A stretch of 7,807 nt of DNA from contig JAFWKB010000043.1 of the NCBI GenBank assembly GCA_017511405.1, positions 1 through 7,807 on the forward strand, given 5' to 3'. Every line of letters starts with the position of its first letter. Positions within the stretch are counted from its first letter, which is position 1. The notes under the pieces were generated by a model that ran no database searches, had not been told where the DNA came from, and worked only from the letters and a program-made list of their open reading frames with translations. The translations under genes were made by a program, and so were the position numbers. Origin of the DNA: Candidatus Saccharimonadota bacterium (lineage in GTDB: Bacteria; Patescibacteriota; Saccharimonadia; Saccharimonadales; Saccharimonadaceae). This document shows positions 1-5,596 of this stretch, piece by piece.

Positions 1-28
1 ACCCTTCCTTTCTACCGCCAGATTATTA

Positions 29-79
29 AGTAAAACTTTACTCCTTTCTCGCACGAGAATTGCTATTTTTATTATAGCA
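29..79. repeat. Three consecutive short inverted repeats
   Basis: Three small palindromic elements sit end to end. 29-42 has arms AGTAAA/TTTACT around 2 nt. 46-59 has arms TTCTCG/CGAGAA around 2 nt. 61-79 has arms TGCTAT/ATAGCA around 7 nt and includes the leftward -10. Their centres are about 17 nt apart. They could be operator half-sites or leader RNA hairpins of the leftward gene. The 2-nt loops argue that the first two are better as DNA palindromes than as RNA hairpins. Confidence 0.4.
64..79 (-). promoter_or_regulatory. Probable leftward promoter (extended -10) for a gene beyond the left edge
   Basis: On the minus strand TATAAT lies at 76-71, preceded by TG plus one base at 79-77 (TGCTATAAT), the same extended -10 seen before tilS and lepA. 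No good -35 hexamer is visible. Transcription would start near 64 and run leftward. The last bases at the edge (minus strand AGAAAGGAAGGG, positions 13-2) look like a Shine-Dalgarno region, so the start codon would be just outside the window and the leader about 60-70 nt long. Confidence 0.5.
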
Positions 80-109
80 TAAGGATTTTGGGCGACGCAG
101 CGGAGAGTA

Positions 110-123
110 AAGCCGTACGGCTT
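110..123. repeat. 14-bp perfect palindrome
   Basis: AAGCCGTACGGCTT is a perfect 14-bp palindrome. It lies inside the FISUMP-like fragment, over the codons for the K-P-Y-G segment just before the RCV signature. It may simply reflect coding constraints, but a perfect even palindrome of this length is uncommon by chance. Confidence 0.5.
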
Positions 124-349
124 ATTGTAGCTATTCTTAGGGTTAACGTTAGCTGAGCTGAAGGCCAAGTACCGTGAGTTTATGTAGGAGTTAGGAGTAG
201 ATGCCCAGAAGTAGCCGGTCGTACCTGTATAGTAGAGAGTACCACTGTACCAGTTGAGACGACCCGACATCATAACCGAAAGAGGGAGGCTGCGGAGAGC
301 TCTGGAAGGAAAGTTAAAACTACCTCTTTTCTAATCCCTAAAAAACCGT

Positions 350-376
350 TATAATTATCTCATAAAATTAAAGAGG
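350..376 (+). promoter_or_regulatory. recA promoter -10 and Shine-Dalgarno site
   Basis: TATAAT at 350-355 is a consensus -10. I see only a weak T-rich -35 (around 327-333) and no TG extension. The predicted start of transcription is near 362. A Shine-Dalgarno sequence AAAGAGG at 370-376 stands 7 nt before the recA ATG, so this transcript has a leader of about 22 nt, unlike tilS and lepA. I found no LexA-type palindrome (GAAC-N4-GTTC or CTGT-N8-ACAG) here, so SOS control is not supported by this sequence. Confidence 0.65.
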
Positions 377-383
377 TAATCTT

Positions 384-1436
384 ATGGCGAAAAAACCTGC
401 GGTGGAAAAAAATGACAAAAACGACAAAACTCCAAAAGAAGATGGGCGCTCCCAGGCTCTTAATCTAGCAATTTCTCAGATTACTAAACAATTCGGCGAC
501 GGCTCAATCATGAAGCTCGGCGAAGCTAAAAAAATCGATGTCCAACTCATTCCGTCCGGTTCGCTCTCTCTCGATCTTGCTCTCGGCGGTGGCTATCCAA
601 AGGGAAGAATTATCGAAATCTATGGCCCCGAATCTTCTGGGAAGACAACCTTAACTCTCCACGCCATCGCCGAAATCCAAAAACAAGGCGGAACTGCTGC
701 TTTTATTGATGCTGAGCACGCGCTTGACCCGGCCTATGCTCGCCGAATCGGCGTCGATGTTGAAAATCTCCTTATCTCTCAGCCGGATAACGGCGAACAG
801 GCTCTCGAAATTTGCGAAACCCTTGTCCGCTCGGGTGCCGTAGATTTAATCGTTGTTGACTCCGTCGCTGCTCTCGTTCCTCAAGCCGAAATTGACGGTG
901 ATATGGGCGACGCCCAGATGGGACTCCAAGCTCGTCTCATGTCTCAAGCTATGCGTAAACTTACCGGCATTATTTCCAAGTCCAAGGCTACCGTCATTTT
1001 CATCAACCAAATCCGCATGAAAATCGGCGTCATGTTTGGTAACCCCGAAACCACAACCGGCGGTAATGCCCTCAAGTTCTACGCCTCCGTCCGCCTTGAT
1101 ATTCGCCGCATCGGCCAAATTAAAGACGGCGACAACATTGCCGGCAACCGCACGAAAGTTAAAATCGTCAAAAACAAAATTGCCGCACCTTTCCGTACCG
1201 CCGAGTTCGATATTATGTATAACGAAGGGATTTCTAAAGTTGGGGATATTCTTGACCTTGCCGTAAATTATGGCGTAATCGACAAGGCCGGCGCCTTCCT
1301 TAAATATAACGGGGAAACTCTTGGCCAAGGTCGCGAAGCTGTTAAACGTCTTTTCCGAGAAAAGCCTGAATTGATGAAAGAAATTGAAGACAAAGTTCGC
1401 GAAGCTTCCACAAAGCGCGAAGAAAGTATCTTCTAA
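384..1436 (+). CDS. recA: RecA recombinase
   Basis: Cytoplasmic ATP-dependent strand-exchange protein that coats single-stranded DNA, pairs it with homologous duplex, and in organisms with LexA acts as co-protease. The 350-residue length is normal. A lysine-rich N-terminal extension (residues 1-20) precedes the polymerisation helix (QALNLAISQITKQFGDGSIMK, about 24-44). Walker A is GPESSGKT (81-88), the Walker B region is LIVVDS (155-160), and loop L1 spans about 168-190 (QMGLQARLMSQAMRKL follows). The L2 segment NQIRMKIGVMFGNPETTTGG (208-227) is intact, including the conserved NQIR. The C-terminus ends KREESIF and lacks the long acidic tail of E. coli RecA, which in that protein restrains activity. 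The start is fixed by the Shine-Dalgarno 7 nt upstream and the family N-terminus. It is the first gene of recA-Nudix-recX; its TAA is immediately followed by the ATG of the next gene. Confidence 0.98.
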   Translation: MAKKPAVEKNDKNDKTPKEDGRSQALNLAISQITKQFGDGSIMKLGEAKKIDVQLIPSGSLSLDLALGGGYPKGRIIEIYGPESSGKTTLTLHAIAEIQKQGGTAAFIDAEHALDPAYARRIGVDVENLLISQPDNGEQALEICETLVRSGAVDLIVVDSVAALVPQAEIDGDMGDAQMGLQARLMSQAMRKLTGIISKSKATVIFINQIRMKIGVMFGNPETTTGGNALKFYASVRLDIRRIGQIKDGDNIAGNRTKVKIVKNKIAAPFRTAEFDIMYNEGISKVGDILDLAVNYGVIDKAGAFLKYNGETLGQGREAVKRLFREKPELMKEIEDKVREASTKREESIF

Positions 1437-1931
1437 ATGTCCAAAGATAATTACGAGACTTTTACCTCCTGTGGAACTCCTAGCCCAAAAGGGGAGTTCC
1501 ATGGAAACGCCAATATTTGGTTTTATAAAAAAGTAGACGGAAAAGTTTATATCTTGTTCCAAAAGCGTTCCAAACAAGTCCATAACGGCGGTAAATATGA
1601 CACGAGCGCAGGTGGTCATGTAGATAAGGGAGAAACCTTTGTCGAAGCCGCCTTAAGAGAAGCTAAAGAAGAAATTGGCATCTCCCTTTCTCCTGAAGAA
1701 ATTTATTTTCTTTATGGCTTTAATTCCGGAACTTCAATTTTCCAAGTCTTTTTGTCAGATCGAACCGATAAAAACGATACCTTTACGCTTGACCCTGGTG
1801 AGGTCGAATCTCTCGAATGGGTTTCTTTAGAAAATCTAGAAAGCTTTATTGAAGAAAACGCAAAGTCTCCTCTCCGTAAGAATCCCTTCCATCTTCTCGC
1901 ATTGAACTCTTTCTTCGAAGCAGGCAAATAA
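1437..1931 (+). CDS. Nudix hydrolase, IPP-isomerase/YfcD-like
   Basis: A 164-residue cytoplasmic Nudix protein, expected to hydrolyse a nucleoside-diphosphate-linked or related pyrophosphate substrate in an Mg2+-dependent reaction; the true substrate cannot be read from sequence. The Nudix box GX5EX7REUXEEXGU spans residues 60-82 (G60, E66, R74, E75, E78, E79, G81) with all metal-binding glutamates present. The only deviation is Ala76 at a hydrophobic position. The segment before the box (HGNANIWFY at 22-30, LFQKRSKQVHNGGKYDTSAGGH at 40-61) has the QKRS...K...D.S..GH arrangement typical of IPP-isomerase-like/YfcD-type Nudix proteins. The ATG directly abuts the recA stop (TAAATG) without a strong Shine-Dalgarno, which suggests translational coupling to recA. 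Its place between recA and recX could hint at nucleotide-pool cleaning linked to DNA repair, but that is inference. Confidence 0.9.
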   Translation: MSKDNYETFTSCGTPSPKGEFHGNANIWFYKKVDGKVYILFQKRSKQVHNGGKYDTSAGGHVDKGETFVEAALREAKEEIGISLSPEEIYFLYGFNSGTSIFQVFLSDRTDKNDTFTLDPGEVESLEWVSLENLESFIEENAKSPLRKNPFHLLALNSFFEAGK

Positions 1932-1937
1932 TTCCTT

Positions 1938-2786
1938 ATGGATATCATTAATATCAACGGAATTTCTCGCGACGACTACGACCCCGAGGATTCTTCCGAA
2001 GCCGACTTGCCTTTCTCTAAGGCTAAATTTGGCGGGAGCGTCGCTGAGCGTGACCCCCATGTAATTACCGACATGCGCCCTGCTCTTCATGCTGAGGACC
2101 GTGTCAATATTTATCTCGGAGGGAATTTCGCTTTCTCTCTCGACATTTCTCAAGTTGTTGACTATCATCTCAAAATTGGAAAAACGCTCACCGCCTCCGA
2201 AATCAAAGAACTTGAGTCCGCTTCCGAATTTGGAAAACTCTATAGCTCAACGCTTGAATGGGTCTTAGCTCGCCCACGCTCCATTCGAGAAACTCGCGAG
2301 CGTCTAGCCCAAAAACTTACCCATCTCAAATTTGAAAACGAACACCGTCGCCAAAACGCCGAACGACTCAGTCGTGATCCTAGTCTTGCCGCTCACCAAA
2401 AAGAGCTCAAAATCCAAACACGTGAGAGAAAACTCTACACTCATGATGACATAGAAAAAGTTATCTCTCGTCTAATAGAAAAAAACTATCTCAACGACGA
2501 GCGTTTTGCCCGCTGGTATGTAGAGAACCGTTTTGTTAAAAAAGGTATCTCTCGCCTTCGCCTCAAAGAAGAACTGAACCGGAAGGGAATTGATAAGGAG
2601 CTTATCTCCGAGCTCTTAGATTCCTCTGGCCGTACCGAAGAAGAAGAAATTAAAAAAGTTATCCGCAAAAAAGCCCCCCACTCAACCTCCACTAAAGTTC
2701 TCCGTGCTCTCGTTTCTCGCGGTTTTTCTTTCGAGCTCTCAAGAGAACTCCTTGAACAATACGAAGAAAATCCCGAGGATTTTTAG
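1938..2786 (+). CDS. recX: RecX-family regulatory protein with extra N-terminus and internal insert
   Basis: Cytoplasmic modulator that binds the RecA filament and limits or remodels its activity. Core signatures are the N-terminal strand region RVNIYLGGNFAFSLD (55-69), helical repeat 1 with RPRSIRETRERL (112-123), and repeat 2 with DIEKVISRLIEKNYLNDERFARWYVENR (171-198), followed by GISRLRLKEELNRKGID (203-219), the strongest RecX hallmark. A third helical repeat reaches the C-terminus. At 282 residues it is longer than common RecX proteins (about 150-270). It has about 50 low-complexity acidic residues before the core and a charged, helix-prone insert at about 130-168 splitting repeat 1. The ATG is 6 nt after the Nudix stop with no Shine-Dalgarno, so coupling or an internal start is possible; ATG at codon 46 is the next candidate. 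It reads AUA codons (e.g. codon 172), consistent with the nearby tilS. It converges on the next gene with a 3-nt gap. Confidence 0.9.
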   Translation: MDIININGISRDDYDPEDSSEADLPFSKAKFGGSVAERDPHVITDMRPALHAEDRVNIYLGGNFAFSLDISQVVDYHLKIGKTLTASEIKELESASEFGKLYSSTLEWVLARPRSIRETRERLAQKLTHLKFENEHRRQNAERLSRDPSLAAHQKELKIQTRERKLYTHDDIEKVISRLIEKNYLNDERFARWYVENRFVKKGISRLRLKEELNRKGIDKELISELLDSSGRTEEEEIKKVIRKKAPHSTSTKVLRALVSRGFSFELSRELLEQYEENPEDF

Positions 2787-2789
2787 AAT

Positions 2790-3320
2790 TTAGTTTTCTA
2801 TTCCTTTTTCTGATAGTGTCTTTAGCGAATCTGCAATTTTTGCGTTATAGATATCGTTTATTGCCGTCTCGACTCCCTTAACTTTTTCTTTCAACTCGTC
2901 AAGTTTTTCTTCAATTTCTCCATTATTCTGCCCTTCAAACACCCCCTTGAACTCCTCAAGAGCACCGATAAATTCCTCGATTCTGTTTTTGGCCTCCTCA
3001 ATCGTAACTTTTTCTGTCAATGATTTTGCCTCATCGATGTAAACGCCAATATTATCAGCTGTGAATTTTTCCGGAGTTTTGTCTGCAAGTATTTCAAATC
3101 TACTCTTTAGCTCTGCTTTCTCGGTCATAAATTTAGCGAGGGTTCGCAACTCCTCTCCAGTTTCTCGAGTTTTGGCGATTTCTCCTTCCTTATAACCTTG
3201 TTTCTTACCAATGAAAAAGCCACCAACTCCTGCGCCAGCACCAACAGCAATAGTTAAAAATATCGCAACAACAATCGATATTTTTGCCGGTTGTTTACTT
3301 TCTTTCCTTTTTCTTTCCAT
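2790..3320 (-). CDS. Membrane-anchored coiled-coil protein of unknown function
   Basis: I do not recognise a named family. The 176-residue protein has a basic N-terminus (MERKRKESKQPAK), one transmembrane helix at about 14-38 that ends in a glycine-zipper-like GAGAGVGGFFIG (27-38), then a highly charged helical region. The region 110-176 (EEAKNRIEEFIGALEEF..., EIEEKLDELKEKVKG, ETAINDIYNA) has heptad-like hydrophobic spacing that predicts coiled coil. The positive-inside rule leaves the short basic N-terminus in the cytoplasm and the long C-terminal domain outside. The Shine-Dalgarno AAAGGAG (3331-3325) overlaps the stop codon of the upstream protease gene, so the two are probably co-translated. 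It is the last gene of the minus-strand operon; its stop lies 3 nt from that of recX, leaving no room for a separate terminator. A structural or scaffold role at the membrane is a guess. Confidence 0.85.
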   Translation of the reverse strand: MERKRKESKQPAKISIVVAIFLTIAVGAGAGVGGFFIGKKQGYKEGEIAKTRETGEELRTLAKFMTEKAELKSRFEILADKTPEKFTADNIGVYIDEAKSLTEKVTIEEAKNRIEEFIGALEEFKGVFEGQNNGEIEEKLDELKEKVKGVETAINDIYNAKIADSLKTLSEKGIEN

Positions 3321-3324
3321 ATCT

Positions 3325-3331
3325 CTCCTTT
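3325..3331 (-). promoter_or_regulatory. Shine-Dalgarno site overlapping the upstream stop codon
   Basis: On the minus strand AAAGGAG lies just before ATG at 3320-3318 and shares bases with the TAA of the DUF3152 gene (3332-3330). It supports the chosen start and coupled translation of the two genes. Confidence 0.75.
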
Positions 3332-4106
3332 ATCTTAATGTCCAAAGCTCAAAATCGAGCGGCCACGCATTAAACGTGCTGCATCCCCTCATCCCAGTAG
3401 ACTGTTGCAGCATAATCGGTGCCGGCCCGCCGTTCTCGCAGCCTTCAATGTGCGCATAGTGCCCTAGCCAATGTCCCATCTCATGATTTATCACCATATG
3501 CTGATAATCTCTTGTTCCCATCCCTGCCGCTCTACTCGCCGTGGTTCCGCCTCGCCATCTCTCATCATTAATAATCACCTCATTATTCCATGTCGTACAA
3601 GAAAGGTCGCCCGAACAGCCGCCGGTTGCGTCAAGATTCGCTGGGTCGGACAAGACTACGTTTACGTCTTGTCCCGAAGAAACCTCGACAAACTTAAGTC
3701 CGGCTCTCACCCAACCTCGCGAATCGTTCAATGTTTCTTTGACTTTCGCTCTAAAATCTTCAAAATTCGCCTCAACCTTCCCCCAAACCATCGTCTTGTA
3801 ATAAATTACCTTTACTCCGTCAACCATGTGTCCCTTAGCGTCTCCCGTCGAGGCGGTATTTGTTCCGTTTGGATTTCCGCCACTCCCAACTCCTGAATCA
3901 GCTACCTTTTCTGGCCATCTTTCAAAATCTTCGGGAATTAGAATCTCTATCCTGTCGTCTTTAACCGCTTGTTCAAGTTGACTTTTTGCAGACGAGAGTT
4001 CGTTCGCGTTTGCTTTTTGAACAAAAAAATTACCCAACCCCAAAAATGTTGTAAAAATTACAACAATAATTGCAACAAAACCAAATTCTCCTCTAAGATT
4101 CGTCAT
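3330..4106 (-). CDS. DUF3152-type zinc metalloprotease (metzincin-like), membrane-anchored or secreted
   Basis: A 258-residue protein with a hydrophobic segment (about 9-29) followed by QKANA-NE, which could be a signal anchor or a signal peptide cleaved after Ala34 (A-N-A). A Gly/Ser/Thr/Asn linker (71-92) leads to the catalytic domain. Family landmarks of DUF3152 are LNDSRGW (126-132), a Cys pair (C164, C170), VIINDERW (177-184), YQHMVINHEMGHWLGH (201-216), GGPAPIMLQQS (226-236), C242 and NAWP (246-249). H208-E209-H212 form the HExxH zinc/catalytic core. The third histidine is unusual: members I recall read HExxHxxGHxH, whereas here it is HExxHxxGHxxH (H216, H219). C223 and C242 probably form a disulfide, fitting an extracytoplasmic location. 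The start overlaps the PRC-barrel gene by 14 nt and has no clear Shine-Dalgarno, so coupling is likely. Substrate is unknown; cell-wall or surface-protein processing is plausible. Confidence 0.88.
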   Translation of the reverse strand: MTNLRGEFGFVAIIVVIFTTFLGLGNFFVQKANANELSSAKSQLEQAVKDDRIEILIPEDFERWPEKVADSGVGSGGNPNGTNTASTGDAKGHMVDGVKVIYYKTMVWGKVEANFEDFRAKVKETLNDSRGWVRAGLKFVEVSSGQDVNVVLSDPANLDATGGCSGDLSCTTWNNEVIINDERWRGGTTASRAAGMGTRDYQHMVINHEMGHWLGHYAHIEGCENGGPAPIMLQQSTGMRGCSTFNAWPLDFELWTLR

Positions 4107-4701
4107 TTTTTGTTCTTTCTGCTCTCTGGACTGAAAAATCTGGCTCTCTGAAAGGATTTACAAAATTCGGCACAAACTCCTCTTTTGTGGCGACCTTCTT
4201 AATTTTCTCTTCTTCGTCTTTTACGATAATCTGATAGTCATTAATCTCAACAATTTCTTTTCTTGGTATAACTAGTTCTGGATCCATCAACCGCTTCAAG
4301 ACTGGCCGCTTCACTATTAGCTGCCTTACCGAAAAATCCGACGTATCAACTGTATAATCAATCAGCTTTCCGAGCTTCGAGCCCTTTTTTGTCACAACCG
4401 AAAGCCCTACAAGCGAAAATTGGAGCTTCATAATTTTGTCGAGCTTAATCACGTCTCCGGGATTCACGAAAGACTCTGTCGAGTCAACAATCATCCCGAT
4501 ATTAGAAAACTCTCTCACATCTCTCGTTTCGAGAATTGTTCCAAGTTCCGAATCATTTTTATTTGCCGCTCCCCAAACTTTAAAAGCGACAATCTTTAGA
4601 TTATCTGGATTAATCACCTCAAATTCAACTTTTGCAACCGGACCTCCAACGTGTAAAGACAAAATCGGAAAACCAATTAATCTTGAGGCACTAATCAACA
4701 T
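4093..4701 (-). CDS. PRC-barrel domain protein (two repeats)
   Basis: A 202-residue cytoplasmic protein with two PRC-barrel-like repeats. The first, about 1-85, begins ISASRLIGFPI and contains VAKVEFEVINPDNLKIVAFKV. The second, about 96-165, contains SVVTKKGSKLGKLIDYTVDT and FSVRQLIVKRP, then VIPRKEIVEINDYQIIVKD. PRC barrels are small beta-barrels known from RimM and photosynthetic reaction centres that mediate protein or RNA contacts. The two-repeat form without a RimM N-terminal domain is usually annotated only by domain. A charged tail (166-202) follows. M1 is supported because the first PRC strand begins at residue 3 and because TATAAT lies 6 nt upstream, which predicts a leaderless start. 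It follows tilS by 31 nt and overlaps the metalloprotease gene by 14 nt, so it heads the three-gene envelope-like unit. No transmembrane segment is seen. Confidence 0.82.
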   Translation of the reverse strand: MLISASRLIGFPILSLHVGGPVAKVEFEVINPDNLKIVAFKVWGAANKNDSELGTILETRDVREFSNIGMIVDSTESFVNPGDVIKLDKIMKLQFSLVGLSVVTKKGSKLGKLIDYTVDTSDFSVRQLIVKRPVLKRLMDPELVIPRKEIVEINDYQIIVKDEEEKIKKVATKEEFVPNFVNPFREPDFSVQRAERTKNDES

Positions 4702-4716
4702 ATTCTAATTATACCA
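4702..4716 (-). promoter_or_regulatory. Promoter of the PRC-barrel gene, predicted leaderless
   Basis: On the minus strand TGGTATAAT (4716-4708) is a full extended -10. TATAAT ends 6 nt before the ATG at 4701-4699, so transcription is predicted to begin at or within a base of the start codon. No Shine-Dalgarno is present. Any -35 would fall on the tilS stop codon (about 4731-4736) and is weak. Confidence 0.65.
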
Positions 4717-4732
4717 TATTTTCGCGTACAAA

Positions 4733-5596
4733 CTAAAAACATAACTTAAATCTGTCTCGTTCGATTTTTACTAGTTTATCTCCCGGCAAATTAAACTTTT
4801 TTCCAGATTTATACTCCAAAACTGCCTTTAAGAATTCTCGTCTTTGTGGCCTAGTTGTTGAAATCCCTCGTCGTAAAAGCCCCGCTCTTAAAATTTCTAA
4901 ACTTATTTTTTCGTCAAATTCCTTAAAATCATCTCTGGAAAAATACAAATCTTCTGGAAGAATTGCCTCAAGAATTGAATCAATTTCTGAAACAATTTCT
5001 ACTTGTCTCTCCCAAAGCCCAAAGATTTCCAACTTATCATCTTTTTTTAGTCCTCGAATCTTCAAGCGAATTTTATTTCTCAAATAATCCTCGCTTGAGT
5101 TTGTCGGATCTTCTCTAAATACAACATTGTTTTTAGCTGCGTATCTTAAAATATCATTCTTTCCCCATACTCCCTCAAAGAAACCGTCCAAGAAAGGCCT
5201 TCTAATTCCCGGACTAGATAAGCAGGCAAGCCCCCTAAATCCTGTCCCTCGAAGAAGGTTAATCGCTACCGTCTCAACTAAATCGTCGAGATGGTGCGCC
5301 GTAAAAATCTCGCCTTTCTCCAAAAAAGCCACTTTCCTCAAAAAGTCATATCTAGCCGTCCTTGCTTTTTCCTCGGAGACACCCTCTCCGAGTTTTGCTT
5401 CACCTTTATAGACTTTTATCTTTTTACCTCTTTCTAAAACTTTCTTCTCGACAAAATCTATGTCGTCTTTTGCGCTGAGTCTCGTCCCGTGATTGAAAGT
5501 TGCCACTACGATTTCCTCGCTCGAAAAATTCTCCAAAAAAATATCGAGCATAACCATAGAATCCACCCCGCCGGAAACCGCTAAGATTTTTTTCAT
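4733..5596 (-). CDS. tilS: tRNA(Ile)-lysidine synthetase, short form
   Basis: Converts C34 of tRNA-Ile2 (CAU anticodon) to lysidine using ATP and lysine, switching it to read AUA as Ile; normally essential. The PP-loop motif SGGVDS is at 8-13, following the N-terminal strand KKILAV. Other family landmarks are FNHGTRL (34-40), SEEKARTARYDFL (74-86), the catalytic-region signature TAHHLDDLVETVAINLLRG (99-117), RRPFL (132-136) and EDPTNSSEDYLRNKIR (162-177). The C-terminal part ends KSGKKFNLPGDKLVKIERDRFKLCF (263-287), resembling the central substrate-binding domain. At 287 residues it lacks the extra C-terminal domain of the roughly 430-residue E. coli enzyme and resembles short forms such as Aquifex TilS. 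The start is set by the PP-loop spacing. TATAAT is 7 nt upstream, predicting a leaderless mRNA. It is the first gene of the minus-strand block and is divergent from the small membrane-protein gene. Confidence 0.95.
   Translation of the reverse strand: MKKILAVSGGVDSMVMLDIFLENFSSEEIVVATFNHGTRLSAKDDIDFVEKKVLERGKKIKVYKGEAKLGEGVSEEKARTARYDFLRKVAFLEKGEIFTAHHLDDLVETVAINLLRGTGFRGLACLSSPGIRRPFLDGFFEGVWGKNDILRYAAKNNVVFREDPTNSSEDYLRNKIRLKIRGLKKDDKLEIFGLWERQVEIVSEIDSILEAILPEDLYFSRDDFKEFDEKISLEILRAGLLRRGISTTRPQRREFLKAVLEYKSGKKFNLPGDKLVKIERDRFKLCF

Larger units (their letters stand above)
1..330 (-). pseudogene. Orphan FISUMP/DUF1566-like domain fragment (no start, no proper stop)
   Basis: Read on the minus strand, 330 to 1 is an open frame of 110 codons bounded upstream by TAG at 333-331 and open to the window edge. 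Codons about 15-80 resemble the C-terminal part of FISUMP/DUF1566-type surface domains (a C-type-lectin-like fold): MSGRLNWYSGTLYYTG, then GYFWASTPNS, RYLAFSSANVNP, and the terminal signature YGFTLRCVAQ. Proteins of this kind normally end at or just after the RCV motif. Here the frame instead runs on for about 30 unrelated codons into a promoter-like sequence. No start codon lies near the expected domain boundary; the first ATGs (codons 20-21) fall inside the domain. I read it as a relic of a surface-protein gene. A non-coding template or variable repeat of a diversity-generating retroelement is an alternative. No reverse transcriptase is in the window. Recognition is from motif memory, not a search. 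Confidence 0.6.

Noticed and set aside
46..70. Intrinsic terminator (TTCTCG/CGAGAA hairpin followed by T-rich sequence, plus strand)
   Set aside because: The stem is only 5-6 bp with a 2-4 nt loop, the T-run is interrupted by GC, and no plus-strand gene is seen entering from the left; it fits better as a DNA palindrome in the leftward leader.
300..384. LexA/SOS operator upstream of recA
   Set aside because: Neither a Gram-positive (GAAC-N4-GTTC) nor a proteobacterial (CTGT-N8-ACAG) box is present.
846..1619. Long minus-strand open frame (257 codons) across recA and the Nudix gene
   Set aside because: It lies entirely opposite two strongly conserved genes, shows no recognisable motif, has no promoter or Shine-Dalgarno, and its composition (Phe/Asn/Gly-rich) is what antisense of these genes yields.
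3471..3896. Plus-strand open frame (141 codons) opposite the DUF3152 gene
   Set aside because: It is antisense to a recognisable protease domain, Cys/Ser/Arg-rich without motif, and lacks start signals.
3330..4106. Type IV prepilin-like N-terminus (RGEFGFVAIIVVIF) in the DUF3152 protein
   Set aside because: There is no Glu at +5 after a G-F type cleavage site and the domain downstream is a metalloprotease; a signal anchor or signal peptide explains it better.
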